Source: Gentiana macrophylla
Lineage: Eukaryota > Streptophyta > Magnoliopsida > Gentianales > Gentianaceae
Length of the DNA stretch: 64,000 nt
NCBI GenBank assembly: GCA_026214975.1
Contig: JAOBSW010000535.1
Span: 1 to 64,000, forward strand
Direction: 5' to 3'
In this document: piece by piece, positions 22,914 through 33,920 of the stretch
How the letters are laid out: the number at the start of each line of letters is the position of its first letter
How positions within the stretch are numbered: the stretch's first letter is position 1
Position numbers and translations under genes: made by a program
Notes under the pieces: model-generated
What the model saw: the letters and a program-made list of their open reading frames with translations, nothing else
Databases searched by the model: none
Told to the model about the DNA's origin: nothing

Positions 22914-22914
<1 letters not shown>
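16259..22914 (+). CDS. O-fucosyltransferase family protein (plant DUF246/GT106 type), ten exons, frame breaks in last exon
   Basis: Ten exons join in phase: 16259-16504, 17139-17255, 17477-17576, 18092-18162, 19079-19167, 19261-19381, 19549-19692, 21082-21416, 21558-21798 and 22609-22914. All boundaries are GT-AG except the intron after exon 3, which starts GC. Residues about 42-68, in exon 1, form a single membrane anchor typical of type II Golgi enzymes. Exon 4 carries GGLNQQR, exon 8 the conserved HLRFEIDM, and exon 10 FAMTDSGSQL, all marks of the plant O-fucosyltransferase family. The product should be about 590 residues and transfer fucose to protein or glycan acceptors in the secretory pathway; the exact member is not identified. 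In exon 10 the frame is lost just after SSLVS, giving a TAA at 22714-22716, and is regained about 25 bases later. The net loss is three bases, and the conserved tail continues to the TAG at 22912. This may be consensus error rather than a pseudogene. Confidence 0.85.
17577..18091 (+). other. Candidate GC-AG intron 3
   Basis: Exon 3 ends CAAAAG and is followed by GCATTT, with no GT donor nearby that would keep the conserved frame. The acceptor is TTTCAG at 18086-18091. Joining at these points gives an in-frame Lys-Gly-Lys-Leu junction in phase 1. GC donors are used in about one percent of plant introns; a C for T sequence error is the alternative. Confidence 0.65.
17626..18036. mobile_element. 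Foldback element inside intron 3
   Basis: Sequence from about 17636 (CATCCTCCTTTTG, GGTTTGACTAGTCCC) pairs with sequence at about 17940-18025 in reverse complement (GGGACTGGTCAAAC, GGGCGATCATTC). Shorter internal arms repeat the same words. It looks like a non-autonomous foldback element and occupies most of intron 3. Confidence 0.5.
18160..18440. repeat. Minisatellite in intron 4
   Basis: Five or six imperfect copies of a roughly 45-60-base unit containing CTATGATTTACGCGCTATC and TGCATCC follow each other. They begin directly after exon 4. Confidence 0.8.
18441..18754. mobile_element. TIR element with GGCCGTCCCT ends (hAT-like)
   Basis: GGCCGTCCCT near 18441 is matched by AGGGACGGCC near 18741-18751. 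The interior is rich in GGGGCC words and non-coding. The minisatellite sequence seems to resume on the right (CATTAGCGTTATGG), so the element probably inserted into the minisatellite. No clear target duplication is seen; exact ends are uncertain by several bases. Confidence 0.55.
18782..19016. mobile_element. hAT MITE with 8-bp target-site duplication
   Basis: The element starts CAGTGGCGGATCC and ends GGATCCGCCCCTG, inverted repeats of about 13 bases with one mismatch. ATCTCAGC (18774-18781) and ATTTCAGC (19017-19024) flank it, an 8-bp target duplication with one change, as expected for hAT elements. It lies in intron 4 of the O-fucosyltransferase gene, about 60 bases before exon 5. Confidence 0.85.
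19740..20225. other. Probable mitochondrial-DNA insertion (NUMT) in intron 7
   Basis: This stretch has a composition unlike the rest of the intron. It is higher in G and C and lacks the long A/T runs, with phrases such as GGCGGGAGGTAGCCCCGCC and GTCTCGCTCTTTGACCACTA. The texture is that of plant mitochondrial intergenic or intron DNA. No gene is readable in it. This is judged from style alone. Confidence 0.45.
20507..20735. repeat. Tandem duplication of a roughly 120-bp unit in intron 7
   Basis: The phrases TTTGCCAGTT, GAGGACGATTTTTTC, CACCAAATTCAGAGATATGC and GGTAAAAATTTTTGC occur twice in the same order. They lie inside a larger element running about 20260-20790 with GTCCTTTAA and ATTTTCATCC-type ends. 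Confidence 0.75.
20934..20996. repeat. Short inverted repeat in intron 7
   Basis: GTGTAACAACCTGA and TCAGGCCGTTACAC bound a 62-base segment and pair at 12 of 14 positions. It resembles the ends of a retroelement LTR (TGTAACGGCCTGA type), but no larger element is visible. Confidence 0.5.
21884..22235 (-). mobile_element. Truncated TRIM in intron 9
   Basis: It belongs to the family of the complete TRIM at 15006-15503. The left end keeps only the last 16 or so bases of one LTR (ending TGGGACATTACA), then TTCTCCCCCC (polypurine tract in reverse), an internal part with CTGGCGTCCTCG, the reversed primer-binding site GGCTCTGAATACCA, and one full LTR (about 22052-22235) ending TGGGACATTACA. Confidence 0.75.

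Positions 22915-22917
<3 letters not shown>

Positions 22918-22961
<44 letters not shown>
22918..22961. repeat. Poly(T) run
   Basis: About 43 T residues follow the O-fucosyltransferase stop codon directly. Such a run would be in the 3' UTR. Confidence 0.9.
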
Positions 22962-22962
<1 letters not shown>

Positions 22963-23286
22963 AATGAATCGATATTAGGAAATTTAATTGTATCCTTTTG
23001 TTATGCATGGTAGATGTTTTCATTAGATTCATAAAATGATAAAACATTTTGATATTGTTATGTAAAAGATAAATCGTGTGGATTATCTATTATTCAAATT
23101 TATTTATTAGATATTGGATTAATTCGAACTATGTTATCTACACCGTAATTTCTACTATAAATACCATATGATACCAGTGAAATAATACACAACTTTTCCT
23201 ACGCTTTCTATGTTATATTCATCTTTCTCAAAGACGAGACTCGATGATTCCAACCAGATCTATCGATGGAGTATTCCAAGCATCTA

Positions 23287-23515
23287 CCGATGGAGTATTG
23301 AACCAGATCTACCGATGGAGTATTCCAAGCCAGAGGAAGGTAAAAATTTATTTTTGCATACCCATAAATATATCAGGGTTAATTTCCAAGCAACCAAATC
23401 TATCGGAGGAGTACCGATGGAGTATTGAACCAGATCTACCGATGGAGTATTCCAAGCCAAAGGAAGGTAAAAATTTATTTTTGCATACCCATAAATATAT
23501 CAGGGTTAATTTATT
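23287..23515. repeat. Two copies of a roughly 100-bp unit next to the copia left LTR
   Basis: The phrase TACCGATGGAGTATT recurs four times within two larger copies (about 23287-23389 and 23412-23513). Both include AGGAAGGTAAAAATTT and ATATATCAGGGTTAATTT. The repeat lies where the primer-binding site would be expected, and that site is absent. Confidence 0.8.
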
Positions 23516-23529
23516 TATCATGTGCCATG

Positions 23530-23830
23530 AACGTTAAAATGCATTTGGAACCTATGGGTTTTGATAGATAAAGCAAGACAATGCAAATACCATGATATTT
23601 CTCCGTCATCATATTGATGAGGATTGAAACAATATTGGTGAAAGATCCTCATGAATTATGGATCCGTATAAATTGTGGAACAATAACGGTGAGAGATCCG
23701 TATGAATTTTGGATCCGTATTAATTGTGGAACCATTGAAAAAAATGGTGGATCCGTGAAACCGTTTGAAAAAAATTCTACATAGGGTTTCAGACATGACT
23801 AGCTAAACCCGTGACTGCAGGATTATAAAC
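23530..23830 (+). pseudogene. Copia gag remnant
   Basis: Translation in shifting frames gives the pattern of copia gag N termini: a phrase like H-L-E-P-M-G-F, then V-K-D-P-H-E-L-W repeated with variation. Stops and frameshifts break it. The position, just after the left LTR, fits gag. Confidence 0.5.
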
Positions 23831-24042
23831 CTGTAAATTAAATATAATTTAGCCATTTTAATAATCACTCCACAATTAAATTATGTTGTGAAAAAGTGAC
23901 ATATTAAGACATGCTAGAAAAAGAAAAGAAAAGCATTATGAGATATTATGATCTCATCGCATGTCTACTGCCTGCCGAGCAAATAGCGGGATGTTAATGA
24001 AAAATCATGAGTGCCATCCTATTGTGTGCGTCATCCATTTCT

Positions 24043-24205
24043 TGAGGTGAATGTGACACGATCTTCAAATTTTGGCTGACCCGAGAGACCGTGGTAAAGG
24101 CTGTGAAAATATGTGACCTTTCCTGAGGTGAATGTGACACGATCTTCAAATTTTGGCTGACCCGAGAGACCGTGGTATAGGCCGTGAAAATATCTGATCT
24201 ATTAC
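24043..24205. repeat. Two tandem copies of an 80-bp unit
   Basis: GAGGTGAATGTGACACGATC and the following CTTCAAATTTTGGCTGACCC occur twice 80-81 bases apart with few differences. The host is probably the copia gag region. Confidence 0.8.
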
Positions 24206-24318
24206 AATGACATTCATGACAAGAAACGAAGTGATCCACCGAATTTGGACCATGATAATAATGAAAATATTTGGATCATGATAATAATGAAAAGAGAATT
24301 TGTAGTAACAAGTGCTAC

Positions 24319-26065
24319 TGTTCAGGGTCAATTTGTAGTGTTTTTAAGGATATATTTTACATCAATTTTCCCCATATATAGATGTTTTTCATAGAAATCG
24401 AGTTTATAATCGATTAATTGAGTAAATGGTGTTTCTAATAGGTTAAATTGCAAAACGTAGCGATTTATGTGTTTAAATCATGATTTTATATTATTTTAGG
24501 ATTGTGTTACGCTTTGGTATGTTTTTCCTACATTGTAGATACACATTGTTGATGGAAAGGATGATTTTAAAGAGATGAATTCGAGTGGAAAATCCCGAAA
24601 TATACTCTGTAATCTGACGGGCTAATCAAAAGTTTTTCAAGAAGAGTCCTTAATGAAAGTTGTAGAGTTTTCCGAGAGCTTTTTATGACATTCGGATCAT
24701 AATTTTTGGAGGTCTACAACTCAAGATATGGATTTTAGAAGTTTTATTCCAATAAATATTCCATGCAAGAATATTCGAGACAGAGTTGCGGCAATCACTT
24801 TGAACTAGCGTTCCAAGATGCAGACTAGCGTTCAAGGTGAATCAAGCGTCAAGATGATGGAATCAAGCGCCCAGGAGGCAAAAACATGTACTGAGTCTTC
24901 AAGATGTGCTTGGACGAACGCCCACCTTCCGTCTGGTTTAGCTTGGACGGCGCCCATTGTGGTAAACGCGGCGTCCGCCACCGCCATGCACAGCCGCCTC
25001 ACTTTTTAATTACAGCCGCATGCAAATTCTTTTTGGAAAAAGAATTATTCAGCCGACATACATAATGCAAAATCCTAATTAAATTAGGATTATTTTCAGC
25101 CGCAAAAAGCAAAGGAACAGCCGCCTTAGTTGACCGATAAATACATGCATGTATTAAAAACCTAAATCCAATAATTCATACATTATTCCAGCCGCAAAAA
25201 GCAAAGGAGCAGCGGCAGTTTTGAGGAGCCCCAAGGCCGGTCACCCGAGCCTTGTGCTCGGGTGATCCGAGGTTAGATTAGGAGTAGTTTTTTGTTTCGT
25301 TTCCGTTTGTTGATCAATCCTTGTACCAAAACTATGTGAGTTTATTTTTAATTTATTCAATCCTTATTTATTTTTCATGATCTTTAATTTATTTTGTATC
25401 GTTCTATGATTATGATGCTATTATGTGAACTAGATCGAGAGATATGTTTACTAATTGATAGTTTACAACATACGAAAGTTGCGTAAGCTAGATCACCATA
25501 GAAAGATAGGATCTTTAATCATTAATGATGACAAATTAATTGGTTAATTATCTAGGTTGTTAGGTTCTAAAATACAGAAGTTAACTTGAATCTACACCTT
25601 CGTTTTGTATGGAATATTGGTCTCAACATTCGGAAGAGGAGAGATCGATAATTGAATTCACTAAGGAATTAGGAATTCATAGCTTGAGAAATAGATTCAC
25701 TAAGGAATTAGGGGTTTATGTCTTGTGTAAAGGTGAAACCACAATTTGAATTAAAATCATGAGATGAACTAGGATTGAGATCACTTGGTTTGTATTTTGT
25801 TTGACCCCATGTATCTTTAGTTTAGTTTAGGTTGTGTTATTTTATTTCGTAGGTTAGATTTATTTTAATTGCTCTTTCGTTTATTTTATTTGCTCTTTCG
25901 TTTATTCGTTTTCCTAAGTAACAATTGAAAGGAATTAGTGAAATTAGATTCAACATCCCAATTCCGGAGGATCGATACCGCACTTATCCAACTTTACTAG
26001 CAACTACCCGGTATTCGGCCGGTTAGGAGGTAGTTTTGCATGGTAGTATAGGTTTTAGGGGATGG
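24319..26065 (+). mobile_element. LTR copy A of a non-autonomous LTR element
   Basis: It starts TGTTCAGGGTC and contains a perfect hairpin at 25241-25265. It closes with the plant LTR-end pattern GATCGATACCGCAC, GCAACTACCCGG and TAGTTTTGCA. The same sequence starts again at 27087 and, diverged, at 29201. The right boundary is approximate. No coding sequence. Confidence 0.65.
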
Positions 26066-27086
26066 TTTATGTGGTATCTACATTCATTTGTCATACTATT
26101 ATATTTCTATGAAAAGTGCTAAATTTTCAAATTTTTGTTTTGTGTCGAGTAAGTAAATTGCATGTCTTTGTTCGAGAGTTTATATCATTGATGCGTTATT
26201 CTGCATATTTAGTAAATTTAGTTGTTTCACCCAACACTATTTTTCACGTGCCATAGTAGATGATGAGCTATGTTTTAAAGCTATGCCCATTTGATTAGAG
26301 ATTTCTGATGATTATCGCATGATTCTTTGCTTACATACGAATTTTGGAAATTTTAATAGTTTGTGTTTAGAGTTAAAGTATGACATACTGTGAATATCTG
26401 AAGGTTTGAATGTGATAAGTGAAACGTAACTATAGTGCTTTTAAAAAGTAGTGAATAAATGAAGTTGTTTTAAATTATAATTGTGTGTGTCGGAAGCTGG
26501 TCGATGATTTGGGTGAGGTAGGGTATACCACGTATGTCCTATACCACTATGATGACCAAAAGCTCACGGCGCTGTTAAGAAGTCGCCTTATGATTTGAGT
26601 AGGTAGGGGATTAGCGGGAAATGTCATATTCTGCTATGATGGGCAATAGCTCATTCTGATGTGCGTATAAATGAGAAATAGTTAAATCAACTTGCATAAG
26701 AAGTGATATAAAGTAAATGGAAGACTTAGTTATCGTATACCTTATCCCCAGTATAAACTGAAAGATATGTTGTAGGGATTATCCTCTAAGTATGTCGGAA
26801 ATATTTTTAAATACTCCCTATTAATCTTTTCCGAAGATGTATATTTGGTGAGGTGCATGTTATAATCGTTTTTATATTTCTAATTTCAATGGGATGTCGG
26901 CTAGTTTTGCTTGAATTAATTTCAAGTGTGGAGTTAGTGGAAGTTTATTATGGCTATGCACACACTCACGTGGGTGAATTTCTAAGTTATTAAATATGTT
27001 TTATATTTGCATAGATGTTTATTTGTCTCGAGCTTGATTATGTTTTGTCTTGCTCGGGACGAGCAAAAGTTTAAGTGTGGGGGTGT
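26066..27086 (+). mobile_element. Internal region 1 of the non-autonomous LTR element
   Basis: About 1 kb without an open frame. It ends TGCTCGGGACGAGC followed by a polypurine tract AAGTGTGGGGG just before the next LTR, the usual arrangement in plant Ty3-gypsy-like elements. A near copy occupies about 28160-29200. Confidence 0.6.
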
Positions 27087-28160
27087 TGTTCAGGGGTCAA
27101 TTTGTAGTGTTTTTAAGGATGTATTTTACATCAATTTTCCCATATATAGATGTTTTTCATAGAAATCGAGTTTATAATCGATTAATTGAGTAAATGGTGT
27201 TTCTAATAGGTTAAATTGCAAAACGTAGCGATTTATGTGTTTAAATCATGATTTTATATTATTTTAGGATTGTGTTACGCTTTGGTATGTTTTTCCTACA
27301 TTGTAGATACACATTGTTGATGGAAAGGATGATTTTAAAGAGATGAATTCGAGTGGAAAATCTCAAATATACTCGTAATGTCTGACGGGCTAATCAAAAG
27401 GCGTTTTTGAAGAAGAGTCCTTAATGAAAGTTGTAGAGTTTTCCGAGAGCTTTTTATGACATTCGGATCATAATTTTTGGAGGTCTACAACTCAAGATAT
27501 GGATTTTAGAAGTTTTATTCCAATAAATATTCCATGCAAGAATATTCGAAGACTGAGTTGCAAAGAATCACTTTGAACTAGCGTTCCAAGATGCAGACTA
27601 GCGTTCAAGGTGAATCAAGCGCCCAAGATGATGGAATCGGCGCGCCCGTGAGGCAAAAACATGTACTGAGTCTTCAAGATGTGCTTGGACGAACGTCCAC
27701 CTTCCGTCTGGTTTAGCTTGGACGGCGCCCATTGTGGTAAACGAGCGTCCGCCACCGCCATGCACGGCCGCCTCACACTTTTAATTACAACCGCATGCAA
27801 ATTCTTTTTGGAAAAAGAATTATTCACCGACATACATAATGCAAAATCCTAATTAAATTAGGATTATTTTTCAGCCATAAAAAGCAAAGGAACAGCCGCT
27901 TTAGTTGACCTATAAATACATGCATGTATTAAAACCTAAATCCAATAATTCATACATTATTCCAGCCGCAAAAAGCAAAGGAGCAGCGGCAGTTTTGAGG
28001 AGTCCCAAGGCCGGTCACCCGAGCCTTGTGCTCGGGTGATCCGAGGTTAGATTAGGAGTAGTTTTTCGTTTCGTTTCCGTTTGTTGATCAATCCTTGTAC
28101 CAAAACTATGTGAGTTTATTTTTTATTTATTCAATCCTTATTTATTTTCTTTTCTTTTGT
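27087..28160 (+). mobile_element. LTR copy B, internally deleted
   Basis: It matches copy A closely from TGTTCAGGGG to about 28140. It then jumps to internal sequence (GTGGTATCTACATTC), so some 700 bases spanning the LTR end are missing. The hairpin is kept at 28015-28039. Confidence 0.65.
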
Positions 28161-29200
28161 TTTGCATAGTAGTATAGTATGTGGTATCTACATTCATTTG
28201 CTTATGTTATAGTATTTCTATGAAAAGTGCTTAATTTTAAAAATTTTGTTTTGTCCCGAGTGAGCATTGCATGTCTTTGTTCGATGTTTATAATCATTGA
28301 TGCATTATTTTGCATATTTAGTAAATTTAGTTGTTTCACCCCGACACTATTTTTCACGTGCCATAGTAGATGATGAGCTATGTTTTAAAGCTATGCCCAT
28401 TTGATTAGAGATTTTTGATGATTATCGCATGATTCTTTGCTTACATGCGAATTTTGAAAATTTTAATAGTTTGTATTTAGAGTTAAAGTATGGCATACTG
28501 TGAATATCTGAAGGTTTGAATGTGATAAGTGAAACGTAACTATAGTGCTTTTAAAAAGTAGTGAATAAATGAAGTTGTTTTAAATAGTTAATTGTGTGTG
28601 TCGGAAGCTGGTTTATGATTTGGGTGAGGTAGGGTATACCACGTATGTCCTATTCCACTATGATGACCAAAGCTCAATGATAAAGGAAAAGTCGCCTTAT
28701 GATTTGAGTAAGGTAGGTATTATCTCGAAATGTCCTATTCTCACATGAGGGCAATAGCTCATTCTCGATGTATGCGATAAAAGTGAAATAATTAAATCAA
28801 CTTATGAGAATAGTGTTATGAATCGAATGAAAGACTTAGTTATCGTTGATTTTATCCCCAAAGATAAATCGAAAGATATGTTGTAGTGGATCATCCTCTA
28901 AGTATGTCGGAAATGTTTTGAATACTCCCTATTATTATTTTTCGGGGTAAGTATGTTTTGTGAGGTGCATGTTATAATCATTTTTATATTTCTCATTTAA
29001 ATGGGATGTTGGCTAGTTTTGTTTGAATCAATTTCAAGTGTGGATTTAGTGGAAATTTATTATGGCTTTTGCACACACGCACTTGGGTGAACCTCTAAAC
29101 TACTTGAATATGTTTTATATTTGCATAAGTGTTTATTTGTCTCGAGTGATGATTTTGTTTTGTCTTGCTCGGGACGAGCAAGGTTCAAGTGTGGGGGAGT
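28161..29200 (+). mobile_element. Internal region 2 of the non-autonomous LTR element
   Basis: A second copy of the internal region, nearly collinear with 26066-27086. It ends with the same GGGACGAGC motif and the polypurine tract CAAGTGTGGGGGAG before copy C. Confidence 0.6.
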
Positions 29201-31345
29201 TGTTAAGGGTGATTTTATACGTTTTATAAGGATATATTTTATATCAATATTCCCATATATGGATGTTTTTCAGTAGAATTCGAGCTTATAATCGATTAAT
29301 TGAGCAAATGACGTTTTGAATAGTTAAAATGCAAAATCGAGTAAATATCGTGGTTTTATTATCTATTTTGTATGGTTTTACGTTTTGCTCGGTTTTGTCA
29401 TCTTTTAGGTGCACAAATGTGGAATGGAAGAGGTCTAAATGATGTTTTATTGAAGATTAAAAAGGAAAGGAAGAGATACAAGAGGATGAAGATGAAATAA
29501 AGCTTGGGAAAATCCCCAAAACGACTCGTAATACTGACGGGCTAATCAAAAAGGCGTTTCGAAGAAGAGTCCTTAATGAAAGTTGTAGAGTTTTCCGAGA
29601 GCTTTTTATGACATTCGGATCATAATTTTTGGAGGTCTACAACTCAAGATATGAATTTTAGAAGTTTTATTCCAATAAATATTCCATGCACAAATAGAAT
29701 TGTGAACCAGCGTCCATTCTCAAACGGCGCCCAAAGATGTCGAGACTCAAGCGCTCAGGAGCTTAATTTTGATCTGAGAGAGTTCAGATTGCAGCTAAAC
29801 GAATGTCCACCTTCCGTCTGGTTTAGCTTGGACGGCGCCCATTGTGATCAAACGGGCGTCCGGCCGCCATCAGAAGCAACCGACTTCAATTTGCTATAAA
29901 TACAACGCATTGTTGAACCCTAATTACACAATTTTACGGGCCCGCAACAGGCGGTTTCAGGCGGATCACCCGAGCCTTGTGCTCGGGTGATCCGGGTTAG
30001 ATTAGGTCTTTTATTTTGTTTGTTTTTTTCTTCTTTCTTGTCGCATGAAGATGGGTTAAAGTGTCAAACCATGAACGACCATGTGAATCTTTTTTCAGCA
30101 GACTTCTTGATTTCTTCCATGGATGATTTTGTGAGTTATTTTATTTAAAGTTGTTTTTTTCCTATGTTTATTTGTTTATGCATATAAATCGGAAGATGAT
30201 TGCATGATTTGATGCTACCGTATGACGGAAGTCGGTGTAGTTTAGATCGCCATAGGAAAGATTAGATTTTTAATCTATACATAACGGAACTTCGTAGGCT
30301 AAATATCTAGGTTTACGAGAGGATCACAATTTAATTAATTCGATGCAAGATTATCTTAGATTAAAGTTGAGGGATATCACCGTTACCGGAAAAATAGGAT
30401 TTTTCATGTGTTTAATTCATTATGTTGTTCTTGTTCTCTTTCATGTTTTGTATGCTTTATGTTAATCGAATTTAGATAACGGAAGTTAATAGATTCATTA
30501 GATTATCGTGAGGGAGATTGACAATAATTATTCCAACAAACGGAAGTTGAGGGATAATGTTGTTAGATTAGGATTTAATCCATATCTTTGATTTGTATCG
30601 ATATTAGTCAAGACCGGAAGGTAAACTAATTAATGGCGTGATAAATCGGAAGAGGAAACGCTTCATTAGAAAAGATAATAATCCAAGATAACTAGTGAAT
30701 GAATGCGTGTTAATCTTATTTCCTTCGGTGGGGTGATGGTTGTTGGAAATTGGTTGATCATGGTTTGTTTATGGTTGGTCAGTTGATAGTTAGTTTTACT
30801 GTTTTCGTAGATGTAGTTTTATTTATTTTGTCCAAGAACTATATTTCCCGGCTTTGGATTAACAATCCTCCGTCCGCTTATTTTTCCGCTCTAGTTTAGG
30901 TTTAGGTTTAGTTAATAAAGAAGAATTAATTAGATTAGATTCAACATCCCTTTTCCACGAGGATCGATACCGTACTTATCCAACTTTACTAGCAACTACC
31001 CGGTATTCGGCCGTTGAGGAGGTAGTTTTGCATGGTAGTATAGGTTTTATAAATTTTCTTTTGTAGGTTCGTTCATTGTTTGATCCCATGTTTCTTAGGT
31101 TAGTTTGTTTATTTTGTTTCTTAGGCTAGATTTATTTTGATTGTTCTTTTGATTTATGTTTTATGCTTTTGCTTTTGCGTTTCTTCCGTTTCTTGAGTAG
31201 CAATTGAGAGGATTAATAGGATTAGATTCAACATCCCAATTCCCTGTGGATCGACCTCGCATTTACCCTACTATGCTATCAACTACCCGATATTTGGTCG
31301 GTTAGAGTTAGTTTGCATGTTAAGTATAGGTTTATAAATTTTCTT
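29201..31345 (+). mobile_element. LTR copy C, diverged, plus downstream remnant
   Basis: It starts TGTTAAGGGTG and is recognisably related to copies A and B. It has its own version of the body and the same hairpin with a longer perfect stem (29962-29994). LTR-end phrases appear twice, near 30957-31040 and 31222-31325, so a further fragment seems to follow. No coding sequence. Confidence 0.55.
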
Positions 31346-31633
31346 TTGTTTTTATGATGCAAAATCCTCCCAACAAAACTACTGGATGTGAAACGGAAAT
31401 CGAAGGACATTGGTCCAATACATTGCCGTATGGCTAGGCCAAATGGGCATAGTTGCATCATAGAAAAGGCCAGGTAGGCAGGAAAAATACATTGATAAAT
31501 ACATTTGTCGTATGGCTAGGCCAAATAGGCGGATAATGCCAGAGATGTATTAGAAAGTAGATAAATCTCAGGATAATGATGATGATCAAATGGAAGATTG
31601 GATATAGTTGAGTTGAAATAAATCATTTAAACA

Positions 31634-32181
31634 TTAGAGCAGATAAATCTCAGGATAATGATGATATCAAATGGAAGATTGAATATAGTTGAGTTGAAAT
31701 AAATCATTTAAGTTATATTTATCTATAGTTTAATATTTAATTATATTTATTTTGAATTCAGTTTTTATCTTATTTATCTCCTATATAAAGGAGATCCATT
31801 GTATCATTTTAATCAATCAAATAAAAACACCAGTTCATTGTTTTACGCTTCCGCTCGTATTCTGATTTTCTTCATGGTATCAGAGAAGGGGCGAGGGTTT
31901 GTTGCGACAACAATGGTAAACCCTCGCCCGATCCTTTTTCGCTTTCAAACAATTCATATGCATAGTCATGGCCGAATGACATCATTGCTTTTTTTCTTTT
32001 CGTCAATAAATTACAGAAGTCTATCTCACGTTTTTGCATTCATGTTAGAGTCCATTGTTCAAAACATTCATCGAATAAACATATCTTTCAATTATTATTA
32101 TTATTATTTTCGCATGCGGCACACCAAAGTTTCTGCACAATCACATGTCCATGTTTATATATATATTCGCATCTAGGCGCA

Positions 32182-32220
<39 letters not shown>

Positions 32221-32753
32221 TTCTCTCTCCTATTCATTTTCCATTGTTATTATTATTGTCTCATCATCCAGGAAAAAAAATATTGATCCTGATCCCCAAT
32301 CAAAAATCGGGGAAAATAAAAACACAAGTCATCTGAGGAGTTTCGACAAACTTACAACAACAAAATTTCACATGCCTAAAAGCCGAGAGCCGAGAGCCAA
32401 AAGAGCCAAGAGCTAACGGATGTGAGCCAAAGTGTCAAAAGCCAAGTCATCTTCTCCGTTGATCAAGACAAACATAGCCTCCAACCCCGACAATGTTTGC
32501 GGGAGGGTATTAGAGCAGATAAATCTCAGGATAATGATGATATCAAATGGAAGATTGGATATAGTTGAGTTGAAATAAATCATTTAAGTTATATTTATCT
32601 ATAGTTTAATATTTAATTATATTTATTTTGAATTCAGTTTTTATCTTATTTATCTCTCTATATAAAGGAGATCCATTGTATCATTTTAATCAATCAAATA
32701 AAAACACCAGTTCATTGTTTTACGTTTCGTCAGATTTATTACGATTTACTTCA
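31634..32753 (+). mobile_element. Small non-autonomous LTR element with PBS and PPT
   Basis: LTRs of about 240 bp (31634-31874 and 32520-32753) start TTAGAGCAGATAAATC. The primer-binding site TGGTATCAGAGA (31875-31886) follows the first, and GCGGGAGGGTA precedes the second as polypurine tract. The LTRs hold a TATA-like CTATATAAAGG. The internal 645 bases are non-coding and contain repeated GAGCC words. The first 65 bases of the LTR occur once more just upstream (31566-31627). This is TRIM-like, copia-type by its primer site. Confidence 0.8.
32090..32220. repeat. ATT, TA and CA microsatellites
   Basis: (ATT)n near 32092-32109, then (TA)n and (CA)n at about 32181-32218, inside the internal region of the small LTR element. 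Confidence 0.85.
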
Positions 32754-33640
32754 ATATGATATGTCACCGATTTCACATCTATAAATTGTAGATTTTCTTG
32801 ATCATAAGAATTATAATGATTGTTTGATTTTTGAAATGTCATTGATTTCACAACTATAAATTGTGGATTCCTTTAATGACACGCTTATGACACTGTTTGA
32901 TGGCATCGATTGATTATAATTGTTGGGTAATTTGTTCGGATGGCTTAATGTTAATTCGGTTTTGAATTTTCTACGTAAAGTGGTGATTTTCATATATGAA
33001 TTTTGAATTTTCTACATAAAGTGGTGATTTTCATATTTGATGGATGGTTATGAGTATGAGTATGAATTTTTTCCTGACATATTACAACCTTGAAAGAAGT
33101 GAAAAGGGTTAATGTAGGTTCATTTTTAAATGTATTATAATAATAGAATATAGATCTAATTGACGTAAGATAAATTTTCTTTTATTAAATTATTCTACGT
33201 GAACTACTGATAAGGGTTATTATATGTTATTTCGACTTTAAACATGCCACTATTTATTGTCTATAGTAGTTCACGTTTTGGTCCTTCGAATAAGAAATAA
33301 AAATAAGCCATTTATTTTCATGATCGTTTTAAGAAAATGATTAAATGTGTTGGAATATTTTTCGATGCCAATTTTCGTGAGCAGTTTGGTTTTGAACACC
33401 TTTTGCATAAGTATTTTTAGGAGTCACTTATTTAACATTAATAGAAATATCGTGCCTTTGAGATTGCGGTTTTGTCGGGCTTCAAGTTATTCTTGGTTTC
33501 TCAATCTTGTTTCACTTCATATATATGGGCGTATAGTCTGGTTGTTTTAAGTGAGGATATGTGAAGTGAACTTAATGGTTCTACATTTTTTTGATTCCTT
33601 AGATGTCTGTTAAGAATCAAACGCTACCGTTGTATTAAAA
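32754..33640. other. AT-rich copia-interior sequence, no readable domain
   Basis: Contains a diverged duplication around 32775-32870 (CATCTATAAATTGTAGATT versus CAACTATAAATTGTGGATT) and a doubled phrase TTTGAATTTTCTAC at 32960-33015. I could not recognise any protein domain. Confidence 0.4.
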
Positions 33641-33644
33641 TCAA

Positions 33645-33920
33645 TTGGTATTAGTAAATACGCTACTATATTTCTTTATACATTCAAGAGTGTGGGAATC
33701 TCTCCCAACACCCTCTCGAGTGTGGGCAATCATCCAACACTTGCACAATTTTTATTCAAGAGTGTGGGCAATCTCTCCCAAACCCCGGGCTCAAGTGTGG
33801 ACAATCTCTCACAACACTTGCATAATTTTGTAAATAACCGTTGTACAAAACCAATTGATATTAGTAAATGCGCTACTATATTTCTTTATATATTCAAGAG
33901 TGTGGGAATCTCTCTCAACA
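33645..33920. repeat. Short direct repeats, AAGAGTGTGGG units
   Basis: Units with TCAAGAGTGTGGG and AATCTCTC recur four or five times. The phrase GCTACTATATTTCTTTATA occurs at 33662 and again at 33871, about 209 bases apart, indicating a tandem duplication. Confidence 0.7.

Noticed and set aside
22811..23047. Minus-strand frame with a poly-Lys run
   Set aside because: It is the poly(T) run read on the opposite strand.
24818..29899. Short plus and minus frames in the LTR copies (for example 24818-25009 and 29651-29899)
   Set aside because: They lie in repeated non-coding LTR sequence and are not preserved between copies.
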